A stretch of DNA of 58,531 nucleotides. Source: Hyphomicrobiales bacterium (lineage in GTDB: Bacteria > Pseudomonadota > Alphaproteobacteria > Rhizobiales > Rhizobiaceae). Position numbers and translations under genes: made by a program. Each line of letters starts with the position of its first letter. Position 1 is the first letter of the stretch. Below the pieces are notes generated by a model. It saw only the letters and a list, made by a program, of their open reading frames with translations, was not told the DNA's origin and ran no database searches. Positions 41,745-50,770 of this stretch are shown piece by piece. The stretch covers positions 227,631 to 286,161 of the forward strand of contig UBNV01000005.1 of NCBI GenBank assembly GCA_900466945.1, read 5' to 3'.

Positions 41745-42037
41745 TCCTTGAGTTTACCAGCGAGGCCGAAGGCGATCTTGAGCAGATCGCCGATTACATT
41801 GCCGAGCAAAATCCACGGCGCGCTCTTTCATTCATTCGAGAGCTGAGGAGCCGGTGTGAAGATCTTATCAGTCACCCCAACAGCTTCGCCCTCGTTCCTC
41901 GCTATGAACATCAGGGAATCCGTCGACGCGTTCACGGCAACTACCTGATCTTCTATCGCGTTGAGCCTGCCAAGGTGGTCATTATCCACATTCTGCACGG
42001 CGCAACGGACTATGGCGAATTCCTTCTTGGTCAATGA
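41741..42037 (+). CDS. parE: ParE/RelE-family toxin
   Basis: 98 residues: 'EFTSEAEGDLEQIADYIAEQNPRRALSFIRELRSRCEDL', 'LVPRYEHQGIRRRVHGNYLIFYRVEPAKVVIIHILHGATDY'. This is the ParE-type fold. ParE toxins poison DNA gyrase. It forms an ATGA-overlapped pair with parD. Confidence 0.92.
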   Translation: MILEFTSEAEGDLEQIADYIAEQNPRRALSFIRELRSRCEDLISHPNSFALVPRYEHQGIRRRVHGNYLIFYRVEPAKVVIIHILHGATDYGEFLLGQ

Positions 42038-42458
42038 TAAAATCAGGTCGATCTGAGGCGAAATGAAGCGAAACACAAAGGGAATAGCTGCTTTTAGTGT
42101 CGACTTGCAGATCAGCGGAGAGCAGTCGTCTTGCAGTCGATCTATCTGCAGGTCTCTGATTCATGTAGAGTATCGAGCCACGAGGCATAAAATTGAATTA
42201 TGGAACTGTGACGCACACTTCGCCTCGCCACCATCCACGGCATATAGCCGATGCGCGTCTATTCGATGCTGGGGCGATCCGGCTGCTGTCTACACCATTG
42301 TCAAGCATGCGGGAGCCCCGCGGCTCAGCTGCCGTTTCGAACGCGCTCCGCTCGCCCTAGTATGAAAAGCCCGCGCTACGGCTTTTCGCCACGGCGCGGG
42401 CGATCTTCTGGGTTTCCACATGGCTCCCGAAGAACTAGGGATGCTTGCTCGATCCAAG
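42038..42458. other. intergenic region between parE and the ABC/sugar-acid island
   Basis: 421 bp with no supportable gene. It holds the likely terminator of the minus-strand transport operon (42369-42401). Short frames on both strands show no family resemblance. It marks the border between the accessory zone and the sugar-acid island. Confidence 0.5.
42369..42401 (-). terminator. terminator of the ABC-transporter operon
   Basis: GCCCGCGC and GCGCGGGC form an 8-bp stem. On the minus strand it is followed by TTTTCAT, 58 bp beyond the stop of the GlcG-like gene. Confidence 0.65.
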
Positions 42459-42887
42459 TTAGGACGACAGGGGATCTGCACCTATAGCTTTAAGCGCTGC
42501 ACGTGCTACATCCTCGTCTTGATCGCCACTCCCCGAACCGACGCCGATACCACCGACGGGAACCCCGCCAAAACGAATGGGTAGACCACCCTTGAGCCCG
42601 GTCGCCTCGCCCTGCGTGGCGCCGGAAATAAGAAGACGTGCCTGTTCTGGAATGGCCGTCGAAGGCGCATTGATCGAGGCAGCGGTCCGAGCTTTGGCAA
42701 GAGCACTCTTCAAGGAAAGAAAGCGCGCACCCTTCATCCGAAAGGAGCCGAGCACGACACCGCTCTGGTCGACGATGACGATGCATTGCGGCTGCCCCAT
42801 CGCCGAGGCCGTATCGATCGCCGCCTGCAGCATGGCGAGCACGCCCTTGTCCGTCAGTTGCGCCGAAGGCTCAAAGAAGCTGCTCAT
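42459..42887 (-). CDS. GlcG/HbpS-family protein
   Basis: 142 residues: 'MLQAAIDTASAMGQPQCIVIVDQSGVVLGSFRMKG', 'SALAKARTAASINAPS' and 'GGLPIRFGGVPVGGIGVGSGSGDQDEDVARAAL', the GlcG/HbpS fold (formerly DUF336). Members occur in glycolate, propanediol and sugar-acid loci; some bind haem or small ligands, but their role is poorly known. It is the last gene of the ABC operon, 77 bp after the binding protein. The substrate-related link is by position. Confidence 0.88.
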   Translation of the reverse strand: MSSFFEPSAQLTDKGVLAMLQAAIDTASAMGQPQCIVIVDQSGVVLGSFRMKGARFLSLKSALAKARTAASINAPSTAIPEQARLLISGATQGEATGLKGGLPIRFGGVPVGGIGVGSGSGDQDEDVARAALKAIGADPLSS

Positions 42888-42964
42888 GGGCTGATTTCCT
42901 ATCTCATTGTGAAGTCATCGCGGCCGGCGCGGAGAAGTTTGCACCGGCCGCGAAGGAGCAAGTC

Positions 42965-44053
42965 TTATTTGCCCCAGATCTTAGCATACTGGTCGCGATA
43001 ACCATTGCCTGGATCGAAGATGTTCTTGTCACCACCGTCGGAGCTGATGTTCGCCTTGGTGACGACATGCAGCGGCGAGGTGTAGCCTGACCATTCGACC
43101 TTGCTCACGGCGCGGTTCAGCTCGTCGATCAGCTGCCAACCCTGCAGGTTGAGCGGCTCGGCGACCGTGACAGCCTGATACTGACCGGAACGGATGCGCT
43201 GATAGGCAGACTCGGAGCCGTCACCGGCGGCAACCGCCTTTGGCGCACCGTCACCCGGGATGCCGGCAGCAGCCAGGCTCGGCCCCATGAAATCGAAGTA
43301 GATGTCGTTGATCGCAAGGGCATGCGTCCAGCTTGCACCATACTTCTGCAGAAGCGAAGTCGTCAGCGTCGGCATGCGGTTCGAGGTGTCGGCGATCGGC
43401 GTGTCGACATATTCGAGCACTGTGCCGCCGAGCTTCTCGATCGTCTCCTTGATCTTGTCAGCCTTGGCAATGGCGATCGCATAGGTCGAGTCCGTGAAGA
43501 TCACGACGCCCGGCTTGCCACCGGCATCCGCAAAGGCCCATTTACCGGCAGCGGCGGAGACTTCCATCGCATCGGTCGAGACATTGGCGAACAGGCAATT
43601 GGCCGGATCGGGGCCGATGACCGGGCCAGCATGCCAGCTCACCATCGGGATCCCTGCATCGCAGGCCTGCTTCAGGGCTGCCTGCTGCTCAACGGCATCG
43701 AAGCCATTGATGATGATACCATCGGGCTTCAGCGCAAGCGCCTGCCCAAAGGCGCCGGCTCGGCTCTGCACGGAACCGGCGCCATCAAGAACGGTAACCT
43801 CCCAACCGATCTTGGCGGCAGCTTCCTGGATGCCGTTGGTGACGCCGAGAATACCGCCATTCTTCATGTCGGCGGCGAGCACGACGATCTTCTTCGCCGC
43901 CGCTGCGGTCGGGCCGCTGGTCGGACCATCCCAGGTGGTCTTTTCACCGGCATACTTCTGGACTTCTGCCATCGCGTCCGAAATCGCGTCGGCATGGGCA
44001 GGCATGGCGGCCGTCAGCGCCAGGATCGATACGGCTAGGGCTATCTTCAGCAT
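42965..44053 (-). CDS. sugar ABC transporter, periplasmic substrate-binding protein
   Basis: 362 residues. Sec signal peptide (MLKIALAVSILALTAAMPAHA), then a ribose/galactose-type binding fold ('KKIVVLAADMKNGGILGVTNGIQEAAAKIGWEV', 'ALKPDGIIINGFD', 'IPMVSWHAGP', 'AVTVAEPLNLQGWQLIDELNRA'). Delivers substrate to the permease and ATPase encoded upstream. Ligand not determinable; neighbours suggest a sugar acid or polyol. Confidence 0.93.
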   Translation of the reverse strand: MLKIALAVSILALTAAMPAHADAISDAMAEVQKYAGEKTTWDGPTSGPTAAAAKKIVVLAADMKNGGILGVTNGIQEAAAKIGWEVTVLDGAGSVQSRAGAFGQALALKPDGIIINGFDAVEQQAALKQACDAGIPMVSWHAGPVIGPDPANCLFANVSTDAMEVSAAAGKWAFADAGGKPGVVIFTDSTYAIAIAKADKIKETIEKLGGTVLEYVDTPIADTSNRMPTLTTSLLQKYGASWTHALAINDIYFDFMGPSLAAAGIPGDGAPKAVAAGDGSESAYQRIRSGQYQAVTVAEPLNLQGWQLIDELNRAVSKVEWSGYTSPLHVVTKANISSDGGDKNIFDPGNGYRDQYAKIWGK

Positions 44054-44081
44054 GGTTTCCTCCCAAAGTAGCTGAATGGAA

Positions 44082-45104
44082 TTATTTGGACTTCGCGCCT
44101 TTCTTTCTTTGCGCGTAACCGGCGATCCCGATGGCGATCAGCAAGGTCGTGCCATTGAACAGGGGCTCGACCCAGAAGCTGCCGCCGAATTGCTGGATGC
44201 CGGAAATACCGACGGCGAGGATCATCACGCCGACGATGGTACCCCAGACATTGACGCGTCCGGGTTTGATGGTGGTGGAGCCGAGGAAAGCGCCGACAAG
44301 CGCCGGCAGCAGGAATTCTAGACCGACCGAGGCCTGGCCGATGCGCAGCTTCGAGGCGAGCAACACGCCAGCGAGTGCCGTCATCAGGCCGGATGTGACA
44401 AACGCGCCGATGACGAACTTGCGCGTCGGGATACCGTTGAGTTCGGCTGCCCGCTGATTGGCGCCGATCGCATAGAGATACCGGCCGATCGGGGTGTATT
44501 CCAGCGCGACCCAGAGCACGACCGTGATGACGAGCACGTAGATCGCGGTGATCGGCAGTCCGAAGACGAAGGTGCCGTTGATCGCATAGAACGCATCCGG
44601 CAGAGCGCCGACCATCTGACGGCCGCCGGTATGCCAGAGCGCGAGGGCGTACAGGATCGTGCCGGTGCCAAGGGTTGCTATGAAGCTGTCGATACGCGCG
44701 ACCTCGACAAGGAGACCATTGAGCGCGCCGATCACGACACCGAGCACCAGTACGATGGCAACGGCCACCGGCCAGGGGAAGCCGTAGAGCGTCTGCAAGC
44801 TGATCGCCAGAATATGCCAGAGCACGATGCCGTAGCCGACCGTCAGATCGATACGGCCGGCGACCATCGGGATCATCGCCGCTAACGACAGAAGCGCGAT
44901 GATCGCCTTGTCGGACAGGATGGCCCTGACATTCAGCATGGTCGGGAATGTGGTCGGCAGCAGGATCGAGAACAGCAGGATCAGGCCGAACATCAGGATG
45001 ACGAGCCCATAGGTCGGCGCGAGGCGCATGATCTTGCGACCGGGCGACAGACCCCGCAATTCGTCCTTTGTGGGTTCGACGGCGTTGGATTGGATACCGG
45101 GCAT
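44082..45104 (-). CDS. sugar ABC transporter, permease (RbsC family)
   Basis: 340 residues with about 8-10 membrane helices ('YGLVILMFGLILLFSILLP', 'AVAIVLVLGVVIGALNGLLV', 'ITAIYVLVITVVLWVALEY'). It has the family loop 'YTPIGRYLYAIGANQRAAELNGIP' that contacts the ATPase. It ends in a basic tail (QRKKGAKSK). Lies between the ATPase (8 bp) and binding-protein genes. Confidence 0.94.
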   Translation of the reverse strand: MPGIQSNAVEPTKDELRGLSPGRKIMRLAPTYGLVILMFGLILLFSILLPTTFPTMLNVRAILSDKAIIALLSLAAMIPMVAGRIDLTVGYGIVLWHILAISLQTLYGFPWPVAVAIVLVLGVVIGALNGLLVEVARIDSFIATLGTGTILYALALWHTGGRQMVGALPDAFYAINGTFVFGLPITAIYVLVITVVLWVALEYTPIGRYLYAIGANQRAAELNGIPTRKFVIGAFVTSGLMTALAGVLLASKLRIGQASVGLEFLLPALVGAFLGSTTIKPGRVNVWGTIVGVMILAVGISGIQQFGGSFWVEPLFNGTTLLIAIGIAGYAQRKKGAKSK

Positions 45105-45112
45105 GGCGGTCC

Positions 45113-46606
45113 TCAGGCGGCTTCACCGGCCGATGCGGCCTGGATCAGGGATTCGGTTGAAAGTTCGACGCCACTCAGCTCGGCCACGGGCAGGCCGCGA
45201 CTGAAGACGATGGCGCGATGGCAGATATTGGCAGTCTCTTCGAAATCGGTGGACACCACGAGGACGCCCATGCCGCTTGCAAGAGCCTGATAGAGAAGAT
45301 GATAGATCTCGGCCTTGGCGCCGACATCGACGCCGGCGGTCGGATCTTCCGCAATCAGCAGCCGGCGACCAGAATCAAGCCAGCGTCCAACGACAACCTT
45401 CTGCTGATTGCCACCCGACAGCGCCTCGATGGCGAGTGTCGGATCATTGGGCGAGAGGCCGACGCGCCGTCCAAGTTCATGGGCAAGTTCATCTTCCGCC
45501 TTCGGCGACAGCAGGCTCAGCAGAGGGCGCCCCGTGGCCGACGGATTAAGAAACGCGTTTTCTCGGATGGAGAGGCCGGGCGCAACACTTTCGGCGACCC
45601 GATCGCGTGCCACAAGACCGATCCCCGACCGCATCGCCGCTCCGGCGTCCTTCAAGTCCGGCGTGACGCCATTCAGCGCAATCTTGCCGGCATGCGGGAT
45701 GAGACCAAAGAGGGCTCGACCGACATCCTCGTGACCGGCCCCGCGAAGTCCTGCGAGACCGAGCAGCTCGCCGCGCTTGATCTCGAAGCTGACAGGGCCG
45801 ACAGCACCGGTTGCGAGACCTGAGACTTTGAGGATCGCCGGTCCCTCGAGAATGGCAGGCCGGGCAATTTCACGCGCCTTTCTGCCCACGATCAGACCGA
45901 CCAGTTCCTCTGGCGTCGTGTGTTCGATCGAGCGCATCCCGACCATCTGTCCATCGCGGAGGACGGCGACCCGATCTGCGATGCGGAAAATCTCATCTAG
46001 CCGATGGCTGACATAGATCATGCCGACGCCACGCGCCTTCAACGGGCGAAGGGCGGCGAACAGGCGCTCCACCTCATCGGCGGGCAAGCTTGCGGTCGGC
46101 TCGTCGAGCACGAGATAGTCGCAATCAGCGGCCAGCGCCCGGGCGATGGCGACCAGAGATTTTTGCGTCCGGGTGAGACTGGAAACCCGCGCGGTTGCGG
46201 AGAAATCGGCTTCGACCAGTGCCAGTGCCTTGTCGGCCAGAGCTTCGGTCGCGGACCAGTCGATCCGACGGCCCTTCTTCACATAGCCAAGCGCCAGGGC
46301 AATATTTTCGGCAACACTCATCCACTCGATCAGACCGAGATCCTGGTGGATGAAGGCGACTTTCTGGCCGCCGGCCTTGCCGGCCTCATGGGCGTAAGGC
46401 ACGCCATCGATGAAGACGCCGCCCTCGTCGGGGCGGTGGATGCCGCCGAGGACCTTGATGAGAGTCGATTTGCCGGCTCCGTTCTCGCCGAGCAGGGCGA
46501 CGATTTCGCCACGCTCGACCTTCAGCGAAACACCCTTGAGGGCTTGCGTGCCACCAAAGGACTTCACGATTCGATCGAAAAGCAGGCCGTCTGCGGACGG
46601 TTGCAT
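45113..46606 (-). CDS. sugar ABC transporter, ATP-binding protein (RbsA/MglA type, two domains)
   Basis: 497 residues with two ABC domains. First: Walker A GENGAGKST (40-48), a variant signature 'LTRTQKSLVAIARAL' and Walker B 'YLVLDEPTAS'. Second: degenerate Walker A ('GLAGLRGAGHEDV'), intact 'LSGGNQQKVVVGRWL' and 'LLIAEDPTAGVD'. The degenerate second P-loop is normal for this family. First gene of the operon; two palindromic operators lie 43-107 bp upstream. Confidence 0.95.
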   Translation of the reverse strand: MQPSADGLLFDRIVKSFGGTQALKGVSLKVERGEIVALLGENGAGKSTLIKVLGGIHRPDEGGVFIDGVPYAHEAGKAGGQKVAFIHQDLGLIEWMSVAENIALALGYVKKGRRIDWSATEALADKALALVEADFSATARVSSLTRTQKSLVAIARALAADCDYLVLDEPTASLPADEVERLFAALRPLKARGVGMIYVSHRLDEIFRIADRVAVLRDGQMVGMRSIEHTTPEELVGLIVGRKAREIARPAILEGPAILKVSGLATGAVGPVSFEIKRGELLGLAGLRGAGHEDVGRALFGLIPHAGKIALNGVTPDLKDAGAAMRSGIGLVARDRVAESVAPGLSIRENAFLNPSATGRPLLSLLSPKAEDELAHELGRRVGLSPNDPTLAIEALSGGNQQKVVVGRWLDSGRRLLIAEDPTAGVDVGAKAEIYHLLYQALASGMGVLVVSTDFEETANICHRAIVFSRGLPVAELSGVELSTESLIQAASAGEAA

Positions 46607-46648
46607 ACTGTGTCTCTCCTCCCAGGCCGGTCCAGATCTTGCGTCAGG

Positions 46649-46660
46649 GTTACCGGTAAC
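46649..46660. promoter_or_regulatory. LacI-family (GntR-type) operator 1
   Basis: GTTACCGGTAAC, a perfect 12-bp palindrome, between the divergent ABC operon and LacI gene. It matches the core I recall for E. coli GntR/IdnR operators. Confidence 0.75.
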
Positions 46661-46701
46661 GTAATTAACCTATCTTCAAGTTTTACTGAGTCAAGTCGAA
46701 A

Positions 46702-46713
46702 GTTATCGATAAC
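46702..46713. promoter_or_regulatory. LacI-family (GntR-type) operator 2
   Basis: GTTATCGATAAC, a perfect 12-bp palindrome, 53 bp (about five helical turns) from operator 1 and 45 bp before the LacI start. The spacing suits looping or cooperative binding. Confidence 0.78.
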
Positions 46714-46757
46714 ATGAACTGCGTCGTTTACCGTGACACCGTGGGTCAAATGTCCAG

Positions 46758-47753
46758 ATGAAAGCCAACCTCGAGGATATTGCCCGCGCCGCTGGCGTGT
46801 CGAAGATGACGGTGAGCCGCGTGTTGCGCGACGGGTCAGGTTTCTCCGACCAGACACGTCGCAAGGTGATCGAGATTGCGGCGCAACTGGGCTACGTGCC
46901 GAACCGCCTTGCCGCCGCCTTCGGCTCAGACCAGGCTGAAACCTTGGTCGGCATGTGTGTACCGCGCCTGACCTCGGGCCTGTTCGGCCATGTGCTGGAT
47001 GGCGTCGACCGGGCGCTTGGACGTCTCGGCTATCAGCTGATCATCGGCGCCAACGATCACTCGATGTCGGAGGAAGAAGCCTGGATCCGGCAGGTGGTCA
47101 GCTGGCGTCCGGCCGGCCTCATTCTCTCAGGCCGTCACCATACGCCCGGTACCATCGAGCTCCTGCGCAGCGCGGCAATTCCCGTGGTCGAAATCTGGGA
47201 TCTGACAACGAGCCCGATCGATATGGCCGTCGGCTTTTCCCATGCCGATTGCGGCGCCGAAATGGCCCGGCATCTTCTCGCGCGCGGCCGCCGCAAGGCC
47301 GGCTATGTCGGCGCACTCGCCCGCTCCGACGTGATGGGACAGGCACGGTTCGAAGGTTTCCGCGACGCGTTCGCCCGTGCCGGACATCCGCTTGTCGATG
47401 CCGAGATGCTGCACGACGCGCCGGGCTTCTATGCCGGCTATTACGGGCTGGAGACCCTGCTCAGCCGGAAAAACGACTTCGATGTCGTCTATTTCCACAA
47501 CGACGAGATGGCGATCGGCGGCCTTGCCTTCTGTCAGTCCCGCGGCTTGAGTGTGCCCGAGGATATCGGCATCGCCGGATGGGGCGGGATGGAGGCAGCG
47601 TCCATTCTGCAAAAGCGTTTGACCACGACCGTCGTGCCGACGACCAGCATCGGCAAGGCGGCCGCCGAGGCGCTTGTCGCCAAGCTCAAGGGCGAGCCGG
47701 TCCACACCGTCACCTTCGTGCCGACACGGCTTGTGCCCGGCGAGACGGTTTGA
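46758..47753 (+). CDS. LacI-family regulator of the ABC operon
   Basis: 331 residues. N-terminal helix-turn-helix ('NLEDIARAAGVSKMTVSRVLRDG') with Met-Thr at the recognition-helix start, hinge 'YVPNRLAAAFGS', then a periplasmic-binding-type effector domain ('LVGMCVPRLTSGLFGHVLDGVDRAL', 'AVGFSHADCGAEMARHLLARG', 'DVVYFHNDEMAIGGLAF'). It resembles GntR/IdnR, whose effectors are gluconate and related acids. Divergent from the ABC transporter with two operators between. Confidence 0.94.
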   Translation: MKANLEDIARAAGVSKMTVSRVLRDGSGFSDQTRRKVIEIAAQLGYVPNRLAAAFGSDQAETLVGMCVPRLTSGLFGHVLDGVDRALGRLGYQLIIGANDHSMSEEEAWIRQVVSWRPAGLILSGRHHTPGTIELLRSAAIPVVEIWDLTTSPIDMAVGFSHADCGAEMARHLLARGRRKAGYVGALARSDVMGQARFEGFRDAFARAGHPLVDAEMLHDAPGFYAGYYGLETLLSRKNDFDVVYFHNDEMAIGGLAFCQSRGLSVPEDIGIAGWGGMEAASILQKRLTTTVVPTTSIGKAAAEALVAKLKGEPVHTVTFVPTRLVPGETV

Positions 47754-47768
47754 GGCACTGCAACGGCC

Positions 47769-48659
47769 TTAAGGAGTCTGGATACCGCGTCTACTCAGCA
47801 CCACCGAGTAGACACTCGTGGTCGCCGTGATGAACAGCCGGTGCTTCGAATGACCGCCAAAGCAGAGGTTCGACACCATTTCCGGCACCAGAATCTTGCC
47901 CACCAGATGCCCATCCGGCGCGATGCAATGCACGCCGTCGGCAGCGGACGACCACAGGTTTCCGTCCGTATCGACCCGCATGCCATCGGCGCAGCCGGGC
48001 GTAATCACGTGAAAAATCCGCCCATTCACCGGTCGGCCGCCCACCATGTCGAACACTAGGATGTGCTGCGGATCGGCGGAGAACATGCGGCCGGTATCGG
48101 CTACATAGAGACGGCTGCCATCAGGACTGAAAGCAAGACCGTTCGGTCCCTGCATGTCGGTGATCACAGCCTCGATCCCGCCATCCGGGGACACCCGATA
48201 GACCGTGCAGGGCAGTTGCTGCTCCGCCTTTGCGCCCTCGTAATCGGTCATGATCCCGTAATGCGGATCGCTGAACCAGATCGCACCGTCGGGTGCAACG
48301 ATGACGTCGTTCGGGCTGTTGAGCCGCTTACCTTGATAGCTGTCGGCGATGACCGTGATCGACCCGTCCCATTCAGTCCGCGTCACCCGGCGCGTTCCAT
48401 GCTCGCAGCTGACGAGACGGCCCTGCCGGTCCCGGGTGTGGCCATTCGCATAGTTCGAGGGTTGACGATAGGTGGTCACGCCATCCTCGCTCCAGCGGAC
48501 GATGCGGTTGTTGGGAATGTCGGAAAACAGGAGGCAGCCGGCATCGCCGAACCACACCGGCCCTTCCGTCCAGTCAAACCCGGTCGCGAGCCGTTTTACC
48601 GGCGCATTGCCGAGCACATAGGTGGCGAAGACCGGATCGATGACTTCAAAAAACGACAT
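47769..48659 (-). CDS. SMP-30/gluconolactonase-family lactonase
   Basis: 296 residues from the ATG at 48659, with GGAGGAGCC just upstream; a longer frame to 49004 runs into the next gene. Six-bladed propeller motifs with metal ligands are visible: 'FDWTEGPVWFGD' (Glu), 'LNSPNDVIVAPDGAIWFSDPHYG' (Asn), 'GPNGLAFSPDGSRLYVADTG' and 'CADGMRVDTDGNLWSS' (Asp). Hydrolyses sugar-acid lactones. Follows the dehydrogenase at 48692 in the same minus-strand operon. Confidence 0.92.
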   Translation of the reverse strand: MSFFEVIDPVFATYVLGNAPVKRLATGFDWTEGPVWFGDAGCLLFSDIPNNRIVRWSEDGVTTYRQPSNYANGHTRDRQGRLVSCEHGTRRVTRTEWDGSITVIADSYQGKRLNSPNDVIVAPDGAIWFSDPHYGIMTDYEGAKAEQQLPCTVYRVSPDGGIEAVITDMQGPNGLAFSPDGSRLYVADTGRMFSADPQHILVFDMVGGRPVNGRIFHVITPGCADGMRVDTDGNLWSSAADGVHCIAPDGHLVGKILVPEMVSNLCFGGHSKHRLFITATTSVYSVVLSRRGIQTP

Positions 48660-48691
48660 GCTTGAGGCTCCTCCCAAAACCGTAGTGCCAC

Positions 48692-49726
48692 TCAGGCTGA
48701 AAACGCGATCTGCGCTTTCATTGCCTGGCTTCGGTCCGAAGCGAGTAGAAAACCCTTCTCGGCTTCTGCCAGCGACACCGTATGCGTGATCAGCGGCTTC
48801 ACGTCGATCAACCCTTTGCGCATCAATTCGACACCGATGGCAAATTCCTGATGGAACCGGAAGGAGCCTCTGAGTTCGAGTTCCTTGGCCGTGATCGCCA
48901 TCATCGGCAGCGTCATATCGCCTCCCAGTCCAAGCTGCAGGATGATGCCCCGCGGCCTGAGCGCCGGAATGGCGCCAGCCAATGCTGCGGCGACACCCGT
49001 GCACTCATAGAGCACATCGAATGTGCCCTTGTCGCCAGCATAGGCCGAGAGCGCATCCGGCTCGTTGGCCGTATTGATCACCCTGTCAGCCCCGACTTTT
49101 GCGGCGAGCGCCAGTGTGAAATCGGAGAGATCGGTGGCAACGATCTCGGCAGCACCAGCGCGTCGTGCCGAGAGTATCGAGAGCACGCCGATCGGTCCGC
49201 AGCCGGTGACCAGAACCCGCTTGCCGAACAGGCTGCCCGCGCGCGTCGTGGCATGCAGGGTTACCGCCAGTGGTTCGGCCATTGCGGCCTCGCCGGCAGA
49301 AAGACCGGTGGCGTCAACGCATTGATACGCCTCTGCCACCAGACTTTCCCGGAACGCACCCTGAATATGCGGGAACGGCATGGCGCTGCCGTAGAAGCGC
49401 ATGTTGAGGCACTGGTTCTGCAATCCCTCGCCGCAATAGCAGCACTGGCCGCAGGGCCGCGAGGGCGAAACGGCCACAAGCTGCCCGATCTCGAAGCCGG
49501 AGACACCGGGCCCGATGGCCTCGACCCGTGCCGAGACTTCATGTCCAAGGATCATAGGCTCCTTCAGACGCACCGCGCCGAAGCCGCCGTGATTGTAATA
49601 GTGCAGGTCCGACCCGCAGATCCCGCCAGTCGCAAGGCTCAGTCGCAGCTGGCCGGCTTGAGGGTCTTCCACCGGGCGATCTTCGATCCTGAGATCACGG
49701 GCAGCATGAATAACAATGGCTTTCAT
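48692..49726 (-). CDS. idnD: L-idonate 5-dehydrogenase (zinc-dependent MDR)
   Basis: 344 residues. Catalytic zinc ligands C37, H62 and E63 ('GGICGSDLHYY', 'ILGHEVSA'), structural zinc cysteines C92, C95, C98 and C106, and NAD motif 'VTGCGPIGVLSI'. The 'RFYGSAMPFPHIQGAFRE' segment is characteristic of idonate dehydrogenases. Interconverts L-idonate and 5-keto-D-gluconate. Its start overlaps the stop of the hydroxyacid dehydrogenase gene (TGATG). Confidence 0.9.
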   Translation of the reverse strand: MKAIVIHAARDLRIEDRPVEDPQAGQLRLSLATGGICGSDLHYYNHGGFGAVRLKEPMILGHEVSARVEAIGPGVSGFEIGQLVAVSPSRPCGQCCYCGEGLQNQCLNMRFYGSAMPFPHIQGAFRESLVAEAYQCVDATGLSAGEAAMAEPLAVTLHATTRAGSLFGKRVLVTGCGPIGVLSILSARRAGAAEIVATDLSDFTLALAAKVGADRVINTANEPDALSAYAGDKGTFDVLYECTGVAAALAGAIPALRPRGIILQLGLGGDMTLPMMAITAKELELRGSFRFHQEFAIGVELMRKGLIDVKPLITHTVSLAEAEKGFLLASDRSQAMKAQIAFSA

Positions 49727-50673
49727 CAGAGCACCGGAGTGAGGAGGGCTTCACCGGCGAAATGCGCGGTGAGATTGTCACGGACGAGCTTGCCCATCGC
49801 CTTGCGGGTCTCAATGGTGCCGCTGGCATGATGCGGCTGAAGCAGCACATTCGGCAGCGACAGAAAGCGCGGATTGAGGTTGGGCTCGCCTTCGAAGACA
49901 TCGAGGGCTGCCGAACCAAGCTTGCCCGTCTCCAGAGCCTCCAGCAGAGCCTCCTCGTCGATGTTGGAGGCGCGGCTGATATTGATCAGCATGCCCTCGG
50001 GCCCCAGCGCCTCGATCACCTTCGCCCCGACGATATGTCGGGTCGCAGCGGAAGCCGCCAGCGTCACAAAGAGGAAGTCCGAACGCTGGGCGAGCGCCAC
50101 GGGATCGGCGATGAATTCCCAATCCTTGGCGAAATCCTTGGCCGAGACATCGCTATAGGCGATTTCCATGTCGAAGCCGGCGAGCCGCTTGGCGACCTCG
50201 AAGCCGATCCGCCCGAGACCGAGCACCCCTGCCCTGCGCCCCCAGACTTTACGCTTCAAGGGGTAAAGCCCCTTGGCCGCCCAGGATCCGTCCTTCACCC
50301 AGGCTTCAGCACCAATCATACCCCGTGACTGGACCAGCATCATGGCGACCCCGAGATCGGCCACATCGTTCGTCAGCACATCGGGCGTGTTGGTGACCCG
50401 GATACCGCGCTCCCGGCAGGCGCCAAGATCGACCGCATCGAAACCGACGCCATAGACCGAGATGACTTCGAGATTGGGGCAGGCAGCGATCACAGAAGCA
50501 TTCGCTCCGAGCTCGCCACGGGTCGCAATACCGCGAACCTTCGGACCGACTTCCGCCAGGAAGGCAGCCTTGTCTGCGGCCTCGAAGTAGCGATGCATAT
50601 GGAAGCTTTGCTCCAGCGGCATCTGGTCCCAGTCCGGATACGGGCCCATCTGCAGGATGTCGGGCTTGGTCAT
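49726..50673 (-). CDS. D-isomer 2-hydroxyacid dehydrogenase (2-ketogluconate/glyoxylate reductase type)
   Basis: 315 residues from the ATG at 50673 (MTKPDILQMGPYPDW); the longer in-frame reading runs across the promoter. NAD(P) motif 'GVLGLGRIGFEVAKRL', catalytic Arg in 'INISRASNIDEEAL', Glu in 'DVFEGEPN' and His in 'LQPHHASGT'. Could reduce 2-keto-D-gluconate or 2,5-diketo acids. First gene of the minus-strand operon (this gene, idnD, lactonase), 35 bp downstream of a GntR-type operator. Confidence 0.9.
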   Translation of the reverse strand: MTKPDILQMGPYPDWDQMPLEQSFHMHRYFEAADKAAFLAEVGPKVRGIATRGELGANASVIAACPNLEVISVYGVGFDAVDLGACRERGIRVTNTPDVLTNDVADLGVAMMLVQSRGMIGAEAWVKDGSWAAKGLYPLKRKVWGRRAGVLGLGRIGFEVAKRLAGFDMEIAYSDVSAKDFAKDWEFIADPVALAQRSDFLFVTLAASAATRHIVGAKVIEALGPEGMLINISRASNIDEEALLEALETGKLGSAALDVFEGEPNLNPRFLSLPNVLLQPHHASGTIETRKAMGKLVRDNLTAHFAGEALLTPVL

Positions 50674-50707
50674 GATGTCTCTCCCCAGGGATGCTTGACT
50701 TTCGATT

Positions 50708-50719
50708 GTTATCGATAAC
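50708..50719. promoter_or_regulatory. LacI-family (GntR-type) operator 3
   Basis: GTTATCGATAAC, identical to operator 2, in the 97-bp gap between the divergent hydroxyacid-dehydrogenase and idnO operons. One site could control both. Confidence 0.78.
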
Positions 50720-50770
50720 ATATACAAATCATCTGACGCTTGTCGAGAGCGAAACTGAAGGGAGTAAACC

